64,000 nucleotides of DNA, taken from the NCBI RefSeq assembly GCF_949628215.1, contig NC_134282.1, forward strand, positions 2,339,001 through 2,403,000, read 5' to 3'. Below the pieces are notes generated by a model. The model was not told the origin of the DNA. It was given only the letters and a program-made list of their open reading frames with translations, and searched no databases. The stretch is from Phalacrocorax aristotelis. Lineage: Eukaryota > Chordata > Aves > Suliformes > Phalacrocoracidae. Of the stretch, positions 23,766 to 36,000 are shown piece after piece. Each line of letters opens with the position of its first letter. Position 1 is the stretch's first letter. A program made the position numbers and the translations under genes.

Positions 23766-25663
23766 TAACTAACTAATATTCTTGCAACTTGATGCGACTT
23801 TGGCATTTCATACACAGTTTTCACAACGACTTACAGGTGATGCATTTCTTCAGCAGCAGGCAGCAGTTACTACGTTTCCAAAGACAGTGTCTCAATCTAT
23901 AGATGTACGGATATAAATAATACTTCTTGCTATATAAAAGCTATTAGTCAGTGTCACATGCAACGTTACACAGAAAGTCACCGGTTGAACCCAGTGAATG
24001 TTTTTCAGTCACCCAAAATGTGTTGCGGGTTGCCCAGCCGTGGGGTTGTACCTAATAAGGCATCGCACCCCCTTGCAGCGATGGCGTTGTGTAAAACCCT
24101 ACGTACACCCACCCCGTCCTCAGCCCTGAGGCTCCCCGCACTGTCCACTCTCTCTCCTCCTTATTTTGGACTGTGATCTTAAGGAATATCTGTAGACGCT
24201 GCTTAGTAGTGATCATAGAGCACCTTCAAGTAGCAGAGAAGGGGGTGAGTTGACCAGAACATTTTTGGAAGTGGCCGTCAGCTGGATGAAACTACCACGG
24301 GCAGAGAAGGGTTCTCCATTTTGGTGCCTTCAAATGGGGCTGTATGTGCCGTTCTGAAAGGAACTGACCACCCGGTGCAACACAGTGTAGGGAACCTACT
24401 GGACAACACGACGCTGTAACTGGTGGGAATTGAAGGAGGTGTCACATTCAGGAGGTCAGATGGGAAACCCACCTGCCCTTGCGGCCCCAGGCTCCGCGGA
24501 GGGAGGTGGGAGCGAGATAGCAGCCCCAGCTGCAACGACTGACACTGAACCAGTCCACCTCATTTTTGAAACAACTACTGTTATTGTACTCATGGCAGCC
24601 TGTTTTGTTGCAAGTGCCAGGATCTATTTCATGAATAACGTATATGAAGACTGTAGAGCCAGAAGCTTCCTCAACAGAGACAAACTGGATCATCTTTAGC
24701 AGGCTAGTAGGACCCATTCGGACTTACACCACCCTGAGAACAAGCAGGGCCATCTGCAGAGATCCGATTCCCCTTCCATAAGAAGGGGAATATTGCTGCC
24801 TTGCGATATTATCCACACGCAGAACTTCTCCACGTGGAGTGAGCTGCAGGATGGGTCTAGTGCGGCAGAGCCGTCTCCCTTTGATATGACGATGAAATCT
24901 TCTTACGGGCCTTGAGCAACCCCATCAACATCTGCTCTCAGCTCCGCGGCCGTATGGCCAGTGTCCCTGTGCATTGCACAGTCAGTGGTGTGCACAGAGC
25001 CTTTCCCTCTGCCTACGGGCAGTATATATGTACTCTAGGTAGTATATGTAGAGATACTATAGTATCTTTAGGCCATGCCCTGTTTTAAGGGTACTTGAGG
25101 CAACCAAGGACGCCCTGCAGCCCTCTTCCTGGGCAGAAGCACTGTCAGATCAGCGCCTTTGCAGGGAAGCTCTTAAAAGGGGAACCAAACATGTTGTGCC
25201 GAACATGTTTTGTTTTACATTAGGCTTATGATTTTAGGTCTAATGTTTGGTTTGGAAGCTCAAAGCTGTGCTCGAGCCCACAGCTGCCAGCTCTAAAGCA
25301 GGCAGTGGTGTAATAGTCATTTAATTCCTCTGTACTGTAATCTGATGGTGGGATGTGCTCCCAAGCTGCTTTTAGGTCTGGCTGGGGAACGAAATCAATC
25401 ACAGAATGCACATTACAAGAAAAGTGCTGTTGGTGTCAATTACCTAAGCTCTGCAAACGTAACTCTTCTAATTTCCTGTTAAATCAGTAATGTTACCAAT
25501 CTCAGTCTATTATTTTAATTAGGACTGTGACTGCAGTTGCTAGGAGCCGAGCGAGCGCAGACAAATGCGAATGTGTAATTAGTCCCACAAACGAGTGGCA
25601 AGTTGAATGTGTCAACATCATGGATAGTTACAACATGGGGTGCAGCAGGAGGCCAAGTGATTT

Positions 25664-25769
25664 GGGCCAGATTCTGATCTCACTGGCCTCGGCGCCAGCC
25701 CAGGCGACTCCGCCGAGGTCAGAATTACCCCAGACGTGGGCTGGGGTTAGGGAATCTGGATCTGGCCCC
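25664..25769. repeat. Ancient amniote palindromic repeat (MITE-like)
   Basis: The ends form an inverted repeat: GGGCCAGATTCTGATCTCAC on the left, and AATCTGGATCTGGCCCC on the right. Between them lie GACTCCGCCGAGGTCAG, GAATTACCCCAGA and GTGGGCTGGGGTTA, worn forms of the arms AACTCCACTGAAGTCAATGG and GTTACACCAG known from many turtle, crocodile and bird loci. It has no coding capacity. The hairpin layout suggests an old non-autonomous DNA element, but I cannot assign a library name with certainty. Confidence 0.6.
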
Positions 25770-26907
25770 TGGTCATCACAGTTTCTTGGAGCTTCACCCT
25801 GGGTTATTTTTAAAATGTCTGATGTCCCATCTTGTTTGATTAATTTTTTTGCTTTTTGCTGTAAAGCCTCCTCAGAGCCAATTATCCTGCAGCGAACGCT
25901 GCAGTCAGGTTAGCTGAACGTGGGTGTTCCCAGCGCCAGTCGGCACCGGATTCCAGCCCTCCCCGGGGACCGGAGCTCCTGGGGAGGGTATGGAAGTGCT
26001 TGGCTCCCTCCTCTCCCTTCCTAGCTGTGAAAGAAACCCCTCAGCTTCTGTCACATCTGACTGCCTCATGCATCCCAAGAACATCCTGCGCAAAGGAGGC
26101 AGGCGTACCGACAGCAGAGCAGCATTAGCTACCAACCTCGCCGAAAAAAAAATAAGCCAAGGACAGAATCCCTCGCTAAATATAGAGCTGAACTGGGAGA
26201 GAAAGCAGCGTGGCAACGCAGCTCCATCAAAATGAAGAATGAAAATCTTAAGCCACTGCTGGTTGATGACCCCAGGCTGCTCTCAGCGAGCACCGTATGC
26301 CCGAAGGTCCAGCCTGCCTCCGGAACATAGCGCAGCGTGGCACAGGAGGGAGAGCGCTGCTTTTATTAGCACTTGGCTATCGGTCAGCGGTCCACGCTCC
26401 ACAAATAAACGAATGGGCTGGGTGCGTGTCATCCCAGTTCACGTGTGACAGAAATAACGCTGGACTGGAACCAGAGTTAACACAGCTGAGATTTGGGATG
26501 CAGCTCATTTTGAGGGAGGGAGGATGGCAGAGCCTAGTTAGGCTACACCTGCCGTTGGAGGCAAACCTGATTTACAGCTCAATCCATCTTCTACACTCTA
26601 ATTTCCCTGCTTTAGTAGGTCACTCTCCCACTCCACTTCACAAGGTACTTCTTTTGGAACAGACAGGCTAGGAGAAAGTCAAGGGTTTAATGGATATTAG
26701 ATGGACTGATTCAGTCACCTTTCCAAGGCAATAATAATGCAGAAACAGCGTGATAAGAGCGGGGAGTACCTTGAGGTTTTGGTGTGAAGGTTATTCATAG
26801 CGGGCCTGAGGACCATGTAGTGATAGTGTGGCAACGTGACCATTGCGACGCTGTAGGTCCCGGTACGCCTCATTGGGGACTGGCTATGGCTTCACACTCT
26901 TACTCGT

Positions 26908-26932
26908 GGGTTGGTTGGGTTGGGTTGGGTTT
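26908..26932 (+). repeat. Short TTGGG simple repeat
   Basis: GGGTTGGTTGGGTTGGGTTG followed by GGTTT: four to five pentamers on the plus strand. It is not the telomeric hexamer, so it is not an interstitial telomere relic. Confidence 0.85.
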
Positions 26933-27589
26933 TTTCCTCTTCTCTTGTGACTTTTAAGCCGAGGTCAGGCACCGTTACTGGATGCATTAATCTCTGAGCT
27001 CGGTTCCTCAGTGACGGAGCCTCTGCCATTGCCTTGCAACAGCCGCTGTGATTTTGCAGAGGCCTTACCCGAGCCGTTGTTTTCTTCCCACTTACTTTCC
27101 TTTAGTCCTACAGGAAATCATTTTAACCAAAACCACACTGCATATGCGATATATATAATAATATCTGTTGTTACTGTCACCGACGGGTTTGCAGACCTCA
27201 CCCCGAGCACGCGTGTCCTTGTGACGGAAAAGCCCGCGGTCCGCCGCCTGAGGAGGGAGCGGAGGAAGGAGCCCAGGGGCTGGGCAGAGCTCCCCGCTGC
27301 CTACGCACACCACGAGACGCCTGTTTTGTGCAGAAGGCCCTTGTCTGTAGAGAATGGCCTGAACGCAGCGCGGAGGCCGCGGGAGCTGCAGCTGACGGCG
27401 TGCTGCGGCGCGGCGCGCATGCTCCAGCGATCCTTCCCCCCGGCTTTCCGCAGGAGGGGAGGTGTAAAGCAGCTGTACCGTCACACTCTGGGCTGGCCGG
27501 GCAGGTTCCCTGAACCGCACGCAGCCCTCTGAGGTGAACAACGGTTACCCCGTGATTAAAGTCTGCGTGATGTCATGTATGCATAAAGA

Positions 27590-27965
27590 CATCCATAGCC
27601 GTAAGATTGTGCAACTAGCTTGTAATGTGCATGTTAATAAGGCTATTAAGGTTTACAAATATTCTGCTCTTCCTTACAGTTTATAATTTAATTAATTGCC
27701 AGTTAATTGTCTTATTTTTCCCCTGTGATTGATGTCACTGAGTGGGATTAGGCAGCATCAGATGACAGAGGAAGGAGGAATGAATGCAGCGTCCTATGAT
27801 GGTGTGAGTGGAGATGTTTTTATGGACAAATCCGTTCCGACATGGATGAATACCTCACTGAGATATCACAGAGTATCAGCTCAATACATATTGTAATGGG
27901 ATCATTAGCGGAGGTACCAGCTGTGTGAGGTTTGTATTCACAAGCCACGAGTAAGTAACGGGGAA
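27590..27965. promoter_or_regulatory. Candidate conserved non-coding element
   Basis: About 375 bp of repeat-free DNA with few CG dinucleotides, sharply bounded on the left by CpG-rich DNA. It contains AATTTAATTAATTGCCAGTT (paired homeodomain cores), GTGATTGATGTCACTGAG (PBX/TALE- and CRE-like) and GATATCACAGAGTATCAGC. Of all blocks in the window this one looks most like a deeply conserved enhancer. The call rests on composition and motif density only. Confidence 0.4.
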
Positions 27966-30900
27966 ATATTGGCTCCTTGGAAATGTTTGCCAAGCGTAAA
28001 TCTTTCCCTTTTTACATAGCTGGTGCTCTGTTTACATAAAATGGGAAAATATTCTCTAAGTCTCTAAGGGGGACTGCTCCAGCTACCCCTGAGGTCAGGC
28101 AGGGCCGGGGAGCCTTTGGCTCCTGCGGTGGAGGAAGGGAACCTGAACATAGCCCTGTTTGGCAATATTATTCCATGAGGAAAACTTAGAGAGGAGGGTC
28201 TTCCATCAGTGCGCGTGAGCCGGGCAGTAGCTCCATCCCTAAAACAAGAGGCGTCTTCATTTCTAAGCAGGGAAGGTGGGATGCCTGAGCGGACGCTGGA
28301 TCTTCTTCTCTCCCAGGAGCAGAATTTTGCATCTGTTGCCGGGCTTGTTCGCACCCTGCCCACCCCCAAATGCACGTTTGATTGACTGGTCTGTGCTTCA
28401 AAGGCTTCCAGACGTGCCGGGAGCATCGCTCCTTCAGGTGCCGTTACCCGTGTGGCCTGGCGCAACTCGTAACACGTCAGCCGAGCGGGTCGCTGAGCCC
28501 GCTCTGCAGGGCATAAACCTGGCGATGCCGCAGAAGCTACTTCAGAGATTTTGCTTTCCCTGAGTCATTCTGGGTGACCAAAGGCAACTGGCTCTGGATG
28601 GAAAAGGCATGCCTTTAACTCCCAGAGCCTGCAGTGGTGCCAAGCAAGGAGGTCCAGGGTAAATGAAAACCCAGTCTTAGTGTGACTTTTGACCGGACTT
28701 TGCATTTCTGCAGGATAAACCTGGAGCAATTCCAGGGGCTTTGGTGCGAGCGGGATCAGACTGTGCAGCTGGGCTGGACAGCAAATGACCTGTACATTCC
28801 CGTCTGGGCGGGTGCGCGGTGTATTTGAACCCCTGCATAAATCGGCACGAACTAGCTAGGCTATTTCTGAGGCTGTAATCAGAACAAAGAGTCAGCCAAA
28901 CCGCATCTGTCTCTTTTAATTCATGCCTTCCATTTTGGGGACTTAGCCTTCAGGAACAGCTATCGGTGATTACATAAAAGAGATTAGCTAACATTTCTGC
29001 ATAAATCAAGGCCAGCGCAAGATGTTTCCTACGTGCGTTGCGAAACCCGGGGCTCGTGAGGACAAGTTCCTCCTCAGGGAGCGAGGCTCCCCTCGCCCAG
29101 TGCCGCAGGAGCGCGGTGGGGCCGAGGACGAAACCTTCCTGCTTCTCCAAATGGCCTTTCAGTAGCAAAGAAAAAAACCTCTCGAAGAAAACATGTGCAC
29201 GGTGGGGAATGGTCTGCGCCGGGTTTGTCCGGGGTAATTTTTTTTTTCTTCACGAGAGCGGATTTTCTAGCCAAGATACATGGTGGAAACAATGAAAGAA
29301 AGGAAGGGGCAGAAAAAGCCTTGTTGTAAACCAGATTTCCATGTGTGAATGCAAATCAGTCTCGCTGTTAAAGGAAAAGCCAAACCAGAATGTGTTACAT
29401 TTACTCTTCTAGCGCAGTTGCTAACAAAATATCTTGATGTGACCGCTGTTGGATGACTCAACAAATCTTTTTCTTTGTTTCCTTTTTCATTTTGAGGCAA
29501 TGTCATCATTTTTGCTCTGTTTGTTGCTCTGTTAACATGAAGGGTGAGGTTGTCCCAGGGTCAGCGAGTTGGAATTTCCCTTCCAGTGTTGTCTTACTGC
29601 TCCTCTCCTGTTTTTTTCTGTCCTGTTTTTTTTTTTTTTTGCTGCAGGTCAGAGCAGATCTATAACGAGGTGGAGTGTGAAGGCTCTCCCATTCGATCTG
29701 CCCTGGGTTGTGCCAGTCCCTGCACGTGGCTCGGCGTTGTCCTTCCACCCCATCACCAATATGTCTGCAGCCCAGCTTCCCCAAGGAGTTTTTGAGCCAA
29801 AAATACCAGAAGCAGTCTCGAGTTTTTGATTCCTTCATTTTTGAGGAACTGAGCTCGAGACACTGCAGCTGAGTTTCAGCGCTGCTGAGCACTCGCCGCT
29901 TCTTGAAATCAGGCCTAGAGTAGCTCTTAATGGCGTTTTATCGCTTCGAGTAGCATTGTGCTTCAAACCAGAGCGAGACCTGGGGGACGCCGAAGAAAGG
30001 GAGATTTACACTCCTCTCTTTCCAGGTGGGAAACTGAAATAAAGTGCACTTTAAGGTCTGCTGTTTAAATGCACACTGGCTCCTCATGAAGAAGGCATTT
30101 AGTAATTTTTAAGAAAAAAGCACAAGGGCGCCCATTTCCTATTGAAATGTGCAGGAAATACATGCCCGGGAATAGGCCTGAACGCGAAGCTGGTTGCCTT
30201 TCCTCATCCTTTGATCTCTACTGTCTCTCAAAATCTGGCCTCCCAGTGATATGCCCGAGGATATCACGAAATCAAGTGCTGGGTCTCCATCTCCGCCGCT
30301 TGTGCACCTCTGCGCTGCGATTCACAACGCAGATACGTTCCTCCTCAGGTCTAGTCTTGGCTAACAGCAATGATCAAGGCTCCCCCCAGAAATAAGGACA
30401 CTGGGCAGGCATTCACGGGGTGGAGGGGAAGGAGGGGTCCCTGAGAAGCCTCCGAATGACACGGCGGCGAGCGATCGCCCTGCACGGACGCCCTCCCCAT
30501 TGCCTCCCATCCAGGTTGCAGCTGTGTCTGGCCTTCGATTCTCCCCAGATGCGTGATGAATTTAAAGATCTCTCCCAGTCCTTGACCTGCACTGAAGGCT
30601 GCAGAGCTCGTCATTTCTGAAATAACACCCATAGAGAATCTGAGACCTTTCCATGCTAGAGATACCGCAGGGAGGAGAGTGCCTGCAGACACCAACCGCC
30701 TCTGTAGCGAAGGGGAATCTGAAGTTTCCCCTCTGCTTTTTCGTGCATAACAGCATCTGGATGCCTCATTTCCATCTTCACAGCTCCCGTAATTTACATA
30801 ATGAACATTTGCAAAGCCTGAGATCTGGGTTCACTTTGTATCGCATTTACTGTAGGTGACCTTCAATGCATCGTCGGAAAAGTTTCCCAGGCAATTTTCC

Positions 30901-32837
30901 CAATGTGAAACATAAGACTGTCAGGAAAGGAGAAAAGGGAATAAAATCAGATTTCTGAGATATCCATCATTCAAATTTATATTTTCTCTTCTACAGCAGA
31001 GCAAAAATATTTGGGTTTAAAAAAAAAAGGGAGTTTTGGCTTTAACAACTTGCTTCTTTAAAGCAAGTGTTGGTGTAAGGTCCCCCAGTAAAGTAACTTT
31101 AATAGGGTTTGCCTTCCTAGATCTGCAGAAAGGATATTTCCATAATGCATTTGAAGAAATCTTAAGTAGAGGGGAAAAAAAGCAATCAGAGAGTCAGTTG
31201 TATTTGCATTCCTCCGTAAGAAATGGCTGTAAAATGGGCGTATCCATTTTGGTCCCCTGATCAGGTAACGAACCCGACAAAGTCTGGTGGCAGGTAATTG
31301 GCAATCTAGGCAGAGATTCACGACCCAGGAGGAACCCTGACCTGGAGGGACAGGAACGGGACATGAGGGTGAGAACAAGCAGCTGACGCTACTCCTGCCT
31401 CGGCTGGAGGTGCCAGGTGCAGCTCTGATCGCTCCTGATAGGGCTGCAGCAACCGCAAGGAGATAAACCAGGAACTGGGCTGCTTTTGCTTCTGACCCCC
31501 GTCCTCAACGACCTGTCCTTTGCAGCCCCCTTGCGAGAGCCAGCGTTGCTCCTCTGACAGCGTCCTCGGAAAATCATCGCTAATACCGGAGTTCGTATTA
31601 TCCTGACGCGGGGCAGCAGGAGGGAACCTTCTGCAGGTGTTGGCTGGGTTCTGGATAAGCTCAACCTGGGGACAATCTCTCCTCTGGGCAGTGCCTGTGA
31701 GTTTACTTTTATTCTCTTTTCTCTTGCTGCTCGGGCTATCAAGGTGGTCGTTGCTCGCTGAAGCAACGGACGAGGCTTTGAAAGAAGAGCTGTGTTTTGT
31801 AACCGGCTCAGGACTTCTGTTGTTATAGAAAATGAATTGAAAGCTGAAATACAGAGGCTTGTTCTGGTGATGAAGAAAGGCTCTTATGTCAGCTGTCGTA
31901 AGACTCTTCAGATAAAAATGCATCTTAAACCCGTCACGATAGGATGCTGGGAATGCCTGAGGTGGATAAATCCGACGCCATTCCCATTGCTGTAGGCCGA
32001 GCGTGTACGAAGCATTGCTCTAAGCAAGAAGCTTGAGAGGGAACGAAAGCTTTTTAGAGTCCTTTTGTTCTTTTAAAATAGTGCCCCGTGCACCCTCCTT
32101 TCAGGGCAGATCTGCGTATTTGCACGGTCAGGTAATTACGTGACTGGTATTAGCTTCTGTCTTCCCAACTCTTGTGTGTTGCGAGAGGGTTATCCACGTG
32201 TCCTGTGTGTATCGTTGATGCCGCCATTGTAGGGGCAACGTACGGGTGAAAACTACAACCTGGGTGAACCCTGTTTTGTCCAGATTTGTCAAGAAATTCT
32301 CAAGAAATTCTCAAGAAGCCAGCTTGTTTCCTTTAGCGTGGTCTGGCTCCGGGGCTCTGGCCATTAGCTGGGTCTACAGATAAATGTATAGTTTAAGTGC
32401 TCAGAATATAGGCTGCATGTTGCAACCTTTCCACCTTAGGACCAAAAAGGAAAGGGAGAGGGGGTTGGAGGGAGAAGAGGAGCATCCCTGTCCTCGGGGC
32501 CCCACCAGGGACCTCCTGCCCTCGGTGGCTGCTGCGTCTGGCGCAGCGAGCGGGGTCGGACGAGAAGCGGGTGTCTGCTGGGTGAGGGATGGCGTTATCC
32601 TGAGCCAAACGGGGGCTCTCTGCAGCTCCCCCGGCCGCCATCCATCGCGGTTCGGGGCTGCCGGACCTTCCGCTTGGGTTGGGAGGGTCTATGCTTTTAG
32701 TCCTCAAACCTCCCCGGATGGTGGGCGCTGGAGAAGCGCCGCGCTGAAGCCGTGAACAAATGGTTAACGTCGCTGCGTGGCAGCCGGAGAAGCTGTTCCT
32801 CGGGCCCAGGAATGCTTCCTCCTTTCATCCTGCCTCT

Positions 32838-32884
32838 TTTTCTTCTTTTTCTTCTTTTTTTTCTTTTTTTCTTTTTTTTTTTTT
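32838..32884 (+). repeat. Polypyrimidine (TTCTTTTTC)n tract
   Basis: About 47 bp of T with interspersed C, in irregular units of TTTTTC and TTCTTTTT. It is a low-complexity tract with no coding meaning. Confidence 0.9.
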
Positions 32885-33085
32885 ACGGTACCATATAGTG
32901 TTTAATAATTCAATATATACATAATCCAAAATAAACACACTAATTAACCTTTGTTTTGAGAAATTTAATTAGTTAATGCTTAGTCTCTGTTCGGATTCCA
33001 AACAGTTTGGAGCGGGAAAGGTGCCATGGGGAAAGCATGGCAAAATATGTTTAATGCTGAGCACCTTCAAATATTTAAGCAGTAA
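32885..33085. promoter_or_regulatory. AT-rich candidate regulatory block with a repeat relic
   Basis: The left half holds many homeodomain-like TAAT/ATTA cores and an ACCTTTGTTTTGAG SOX/TCF-like word. At 33,050-33,085, AATGCTGAGCACCTTCAAAT matches the arm of an ancient sauropsid palindromic repeat (GGTGCTGAGCACCTCTGAAA). If both readings hold, an old repeat lies inside or beside a regulatory element. Both are inferred. Confidence 0.3.
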
Positions 33086-36000
33086 CGTGGGCTGGACCAA
33101 TTAAAAAAAAAAAAAGTTATTATACAAGCACGTACATGCTAAAATACCTTCCTGCACTGTTCCCAAACGCCAGCCTTGCTGCGGAACGGTAAGATACACC
33201 CGCACGTAAAGCCACCGTATGGAGGAGGGGGCGCGGTGGCTGAGGAGCGGTTGTGGTGCTTGCCAGGAGCCCCCAGAGCGTCCTGCTGGGGCTCGGGGGA
33301 CAGCAGGGGTCAGGGGGGCACCGAGACTGCCCGCCCTGGACGGGTGACGCTGGAGGGCAAATCCCGCTCTATGTCCCAAATAAATGATGAGTTTTCTGAA
33401 AGGCCTGAATCTGTGCTCTGACTCACTGCTACTAGTCATCTACAGCCCAAACGCCTTCAAAATATATTACTGTAGGATAATAATTTTACCCAAATACTCA
33501 GGCTTTAATATTCTTCCCCAGCTGAACTGTAAATAAAATTATTTCCTAAGAGCACTTATTTGAGCTTGATTATTAAATACATTGCCAAAATCTGGTCGGT
33601 TAATATACTGCCTGCTACTTGAGCTGAAGTATCTAAAAGACAAAGAACGAAGTAAACGAAAAGGAAATCAACATTTTGCTAAATTGCATGTTTTTAAAAA
33701 TCCTATAATTGAGGCTGCTACTTCATTTCCATTTGTAAAACAGATTGAGTTCCCCTTCCATCTACTAATGGGTCTGGTTTATCTCTGATACTAATTGCAG
33801 CGTTTGCGCGGTTCGAGCGGGCTGCTGGTGACGGGACCTTGGGTACGCAAAGCCGAACCGCTCCTGCTGAGCTCCGGGGTGTCGTTGCGGAGCGATACTT
33901 GGCACCCAGCTCCGCTGAACCTCAAGCCCTTGGACTTTTTTCCTATGGCTCCAAAGTCTGGGTCAATCAACCAAGATAAACTTGTTCATTCGCTGTCAGG
34001 ATTATGTGCCTCGGGTCTGGCTTGCGAAGCAGTGGGGAGGTTCAGGTGATAATAAAGCAACAGCAGCCAGTCTGGGTGTTTAATTAAACTCGTCTGCGCT
34101 CTTTTTGACCTAGTGACTGGGCTGGAAATGTCACCAGAACAAAGGTTGCTCAGGAGGTTTGCACGTGGGCCTTTCCGCTGTGCAGGGCTTTGGGAAGTTC
34201 TGCAGCGTCTCGTCTTTTTTCACGTTATCATCGGGAAGAGAATTGTGCTCTGAAGGTCTGCGGGGGAAAGAAAACAAGGGGGATTTTAGATTAATGAGCC
34301 TTTTCTTGGAACCTGCTCTAGCAAATCTGTGCACAGCCCTGAATTTAGCAATTCTGGGCCTGGGTCTGGTGAGAACATGCTGCTTTCAACCCACCCAGAG
34401 CTCAGCTCCTCGTTAGCAGCCACTCAAGAGCTCGAGTAGACGCTTTTATTTTGCATTTTATTGCTGGGGTGGGGAGGAAAAGCAGCTTTTCAGAGGATTG
34501 TACCCAGGAATGGAGACCCCTCCCTCTCCCCAGCCCCACGGTCTCTGCAGCCGGGACCCTCGTCCGGGTACCCGCATGCAGAGGCCTGTGATAAAAGCCT
34601 CCGCGGCGCGCTTCAGCCTCTAACACCGCTTCGGTATCGCGGAAGCAAACTGAGGCTTCGTCCTTTGCCTTCCGTTGTTTCATTTTACATTTACAGAGAA
34701 TTTATTTTATTTATTTATTTTTTTTAAGGCACTCTTGAAAGCAATCCCTGGGGTTCCCAGGGAGCTCGGTGTGGCAGAGGGAGCCCCGGTTACAGAGCGG
34801 CCTTTGTGGAGCAGGTCCGTGGGCTCTCCGCCACCGGCGCCGCGGGGGAGCCTTGTAATAACGACACCGGCATCGACCAGATGTCTTCTGGAGGATTTGG
34901 TTTCAGGACGCAGGGCTGCTAGTTCAGGAGGACGTGTTGGGGGGGTTTCTGCTCTAATATACATGATTTGTTTAAAAAGTTTGCAGGTGTTAGAATTTTT
35001 ATTGAAGTCGGGGAGCTGAGAAATTATATCCAGTCGGTGAGGTAATGCTTGCTCCGCTCAGACTGGGAGTGGGGACAACACACAATCTGCATTAAATAAA
35101 GGGCAGCTGTGTTGCCAGCACAACTTTATCCACATGAAAACGAACCTGAGCCACACCAAGTCAGGCCTCCCTTCCTGCAAACGCCCGTAGAGAACAAGAA
35201 AATCCGCCGATTGCTCGGTGCTTTCCTCCAAAAGCTGGCGGGGACTTGCAAGGCAGACCCTCCCCGCGGTGGTGGGAGCCCCCCCCCCGTCCTGCTGGCA
35301 TCGCCCCTGGGCTGCACCCTGACAGCTGGGGGGCGGGCGGGGGGGGCCGGGGGTGCTGCTGGGGCGGCGGAGCCATCCCTGCAGCTTGGCGCGGGCTTCG
35401 GCGGAGCGGGAGCAGCTGCCTCCTCTGTCATCGCCCGGGTAATGCCTGTGACGTGTGGTCCCGGAGGGACCCAGGTAGGGACGGGTCCTCGCTTCTGCTC
35501 CAGCTGCAGGCTTTCGCTCTGCTAAGCCAGAGAAAAAGGAGAGCACACACCAGCAGTTGTTCCCATGGAGCTGTTCAAGGGTTTTGGGTTTTTTTTTTTT
35601 CCCCTCTTTCTTTGGGCTCAGCTTTGGTACTTGCTGAAGCCCCAACAGAGATTTGAGATTTTTTGAAAAATTTTCATTATTTTTTTTAACATAGACAGGT
35701 TGTGATGTCAGGATATGAGGTTGAAAGGGCAGCTCTGAGTCAACTCTCGGGTGAATTCTGAGAATTTCCTTTCCACACGGATGAGATCCAGGCATTTATC
35801 TCAGTTCAATAAACCCCACTTATTTCTGACTTCAAATAGACTTTGAATCCTTTGTGCCTATGGAGCAGGGCCGGTCATTCGGGTCCTCCGCAGCTCTCGG
35901 AGAGGCCGGGACACGCAGAGTCAGCAGGGGAAATATTTTTGGGGTGGCAGCTGAACTGGGCTTTTTTTATATTTTATAAATATATGTATATATATATAAA

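Larger units (their letters stand above)
23766..27589. other. Intergenic DNA without a recognisable gene
   Basis: No coding exon was recognised. The 89-codon frame at 24,430-24,699 includes a short hydrophobic stretch but no known domain. A clear ancient palindromic repeat lies at 25,664-25,769, a TTGGG repeat at 26,908-26,932, and a CpG-rich patch at 27,190-27,480. A TA-rich stretch lies at 25,020-25,080. Confidence 0.6.
27966..34700. other. Intergenic DNA without a recognisable gene
   Basis: No gene was recognised. A T15 run followed by GCTGCAG (29,626-29,647) would make a good splice acceptor but has no partner I can defend. Two nearly identical 11-bp words (AAGAAATTCTC) are tandem at 32,288-32,314. 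A polypyrimidine tract, an AT-rich block (32.84-33.09 kb) and a second AT-rich stretch at 33,440-33,790 follow. Frames above 100 codons here show no known domain. Confidence 0.6.

Noticed and set aside
24430-24699. 89-codon frame with a hydrophobic stretch as a small membrane protein
   Set aside because: There is no signal of coding constraint, no homologue I recognise, and the opposite strand has an equally long frame.
26908-26932. Interstitial telomeric repeat
   Set aside because: The unit is the pentamer TTGGG, not TTAGGG, and is only four to five copies long.
35058-35795. 245-codon minus-strand frame
   Set aside because: GC-rich in its centre with a lysine-rich stretch from a poly-T tract. 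No domain, start context or splice support was seen.
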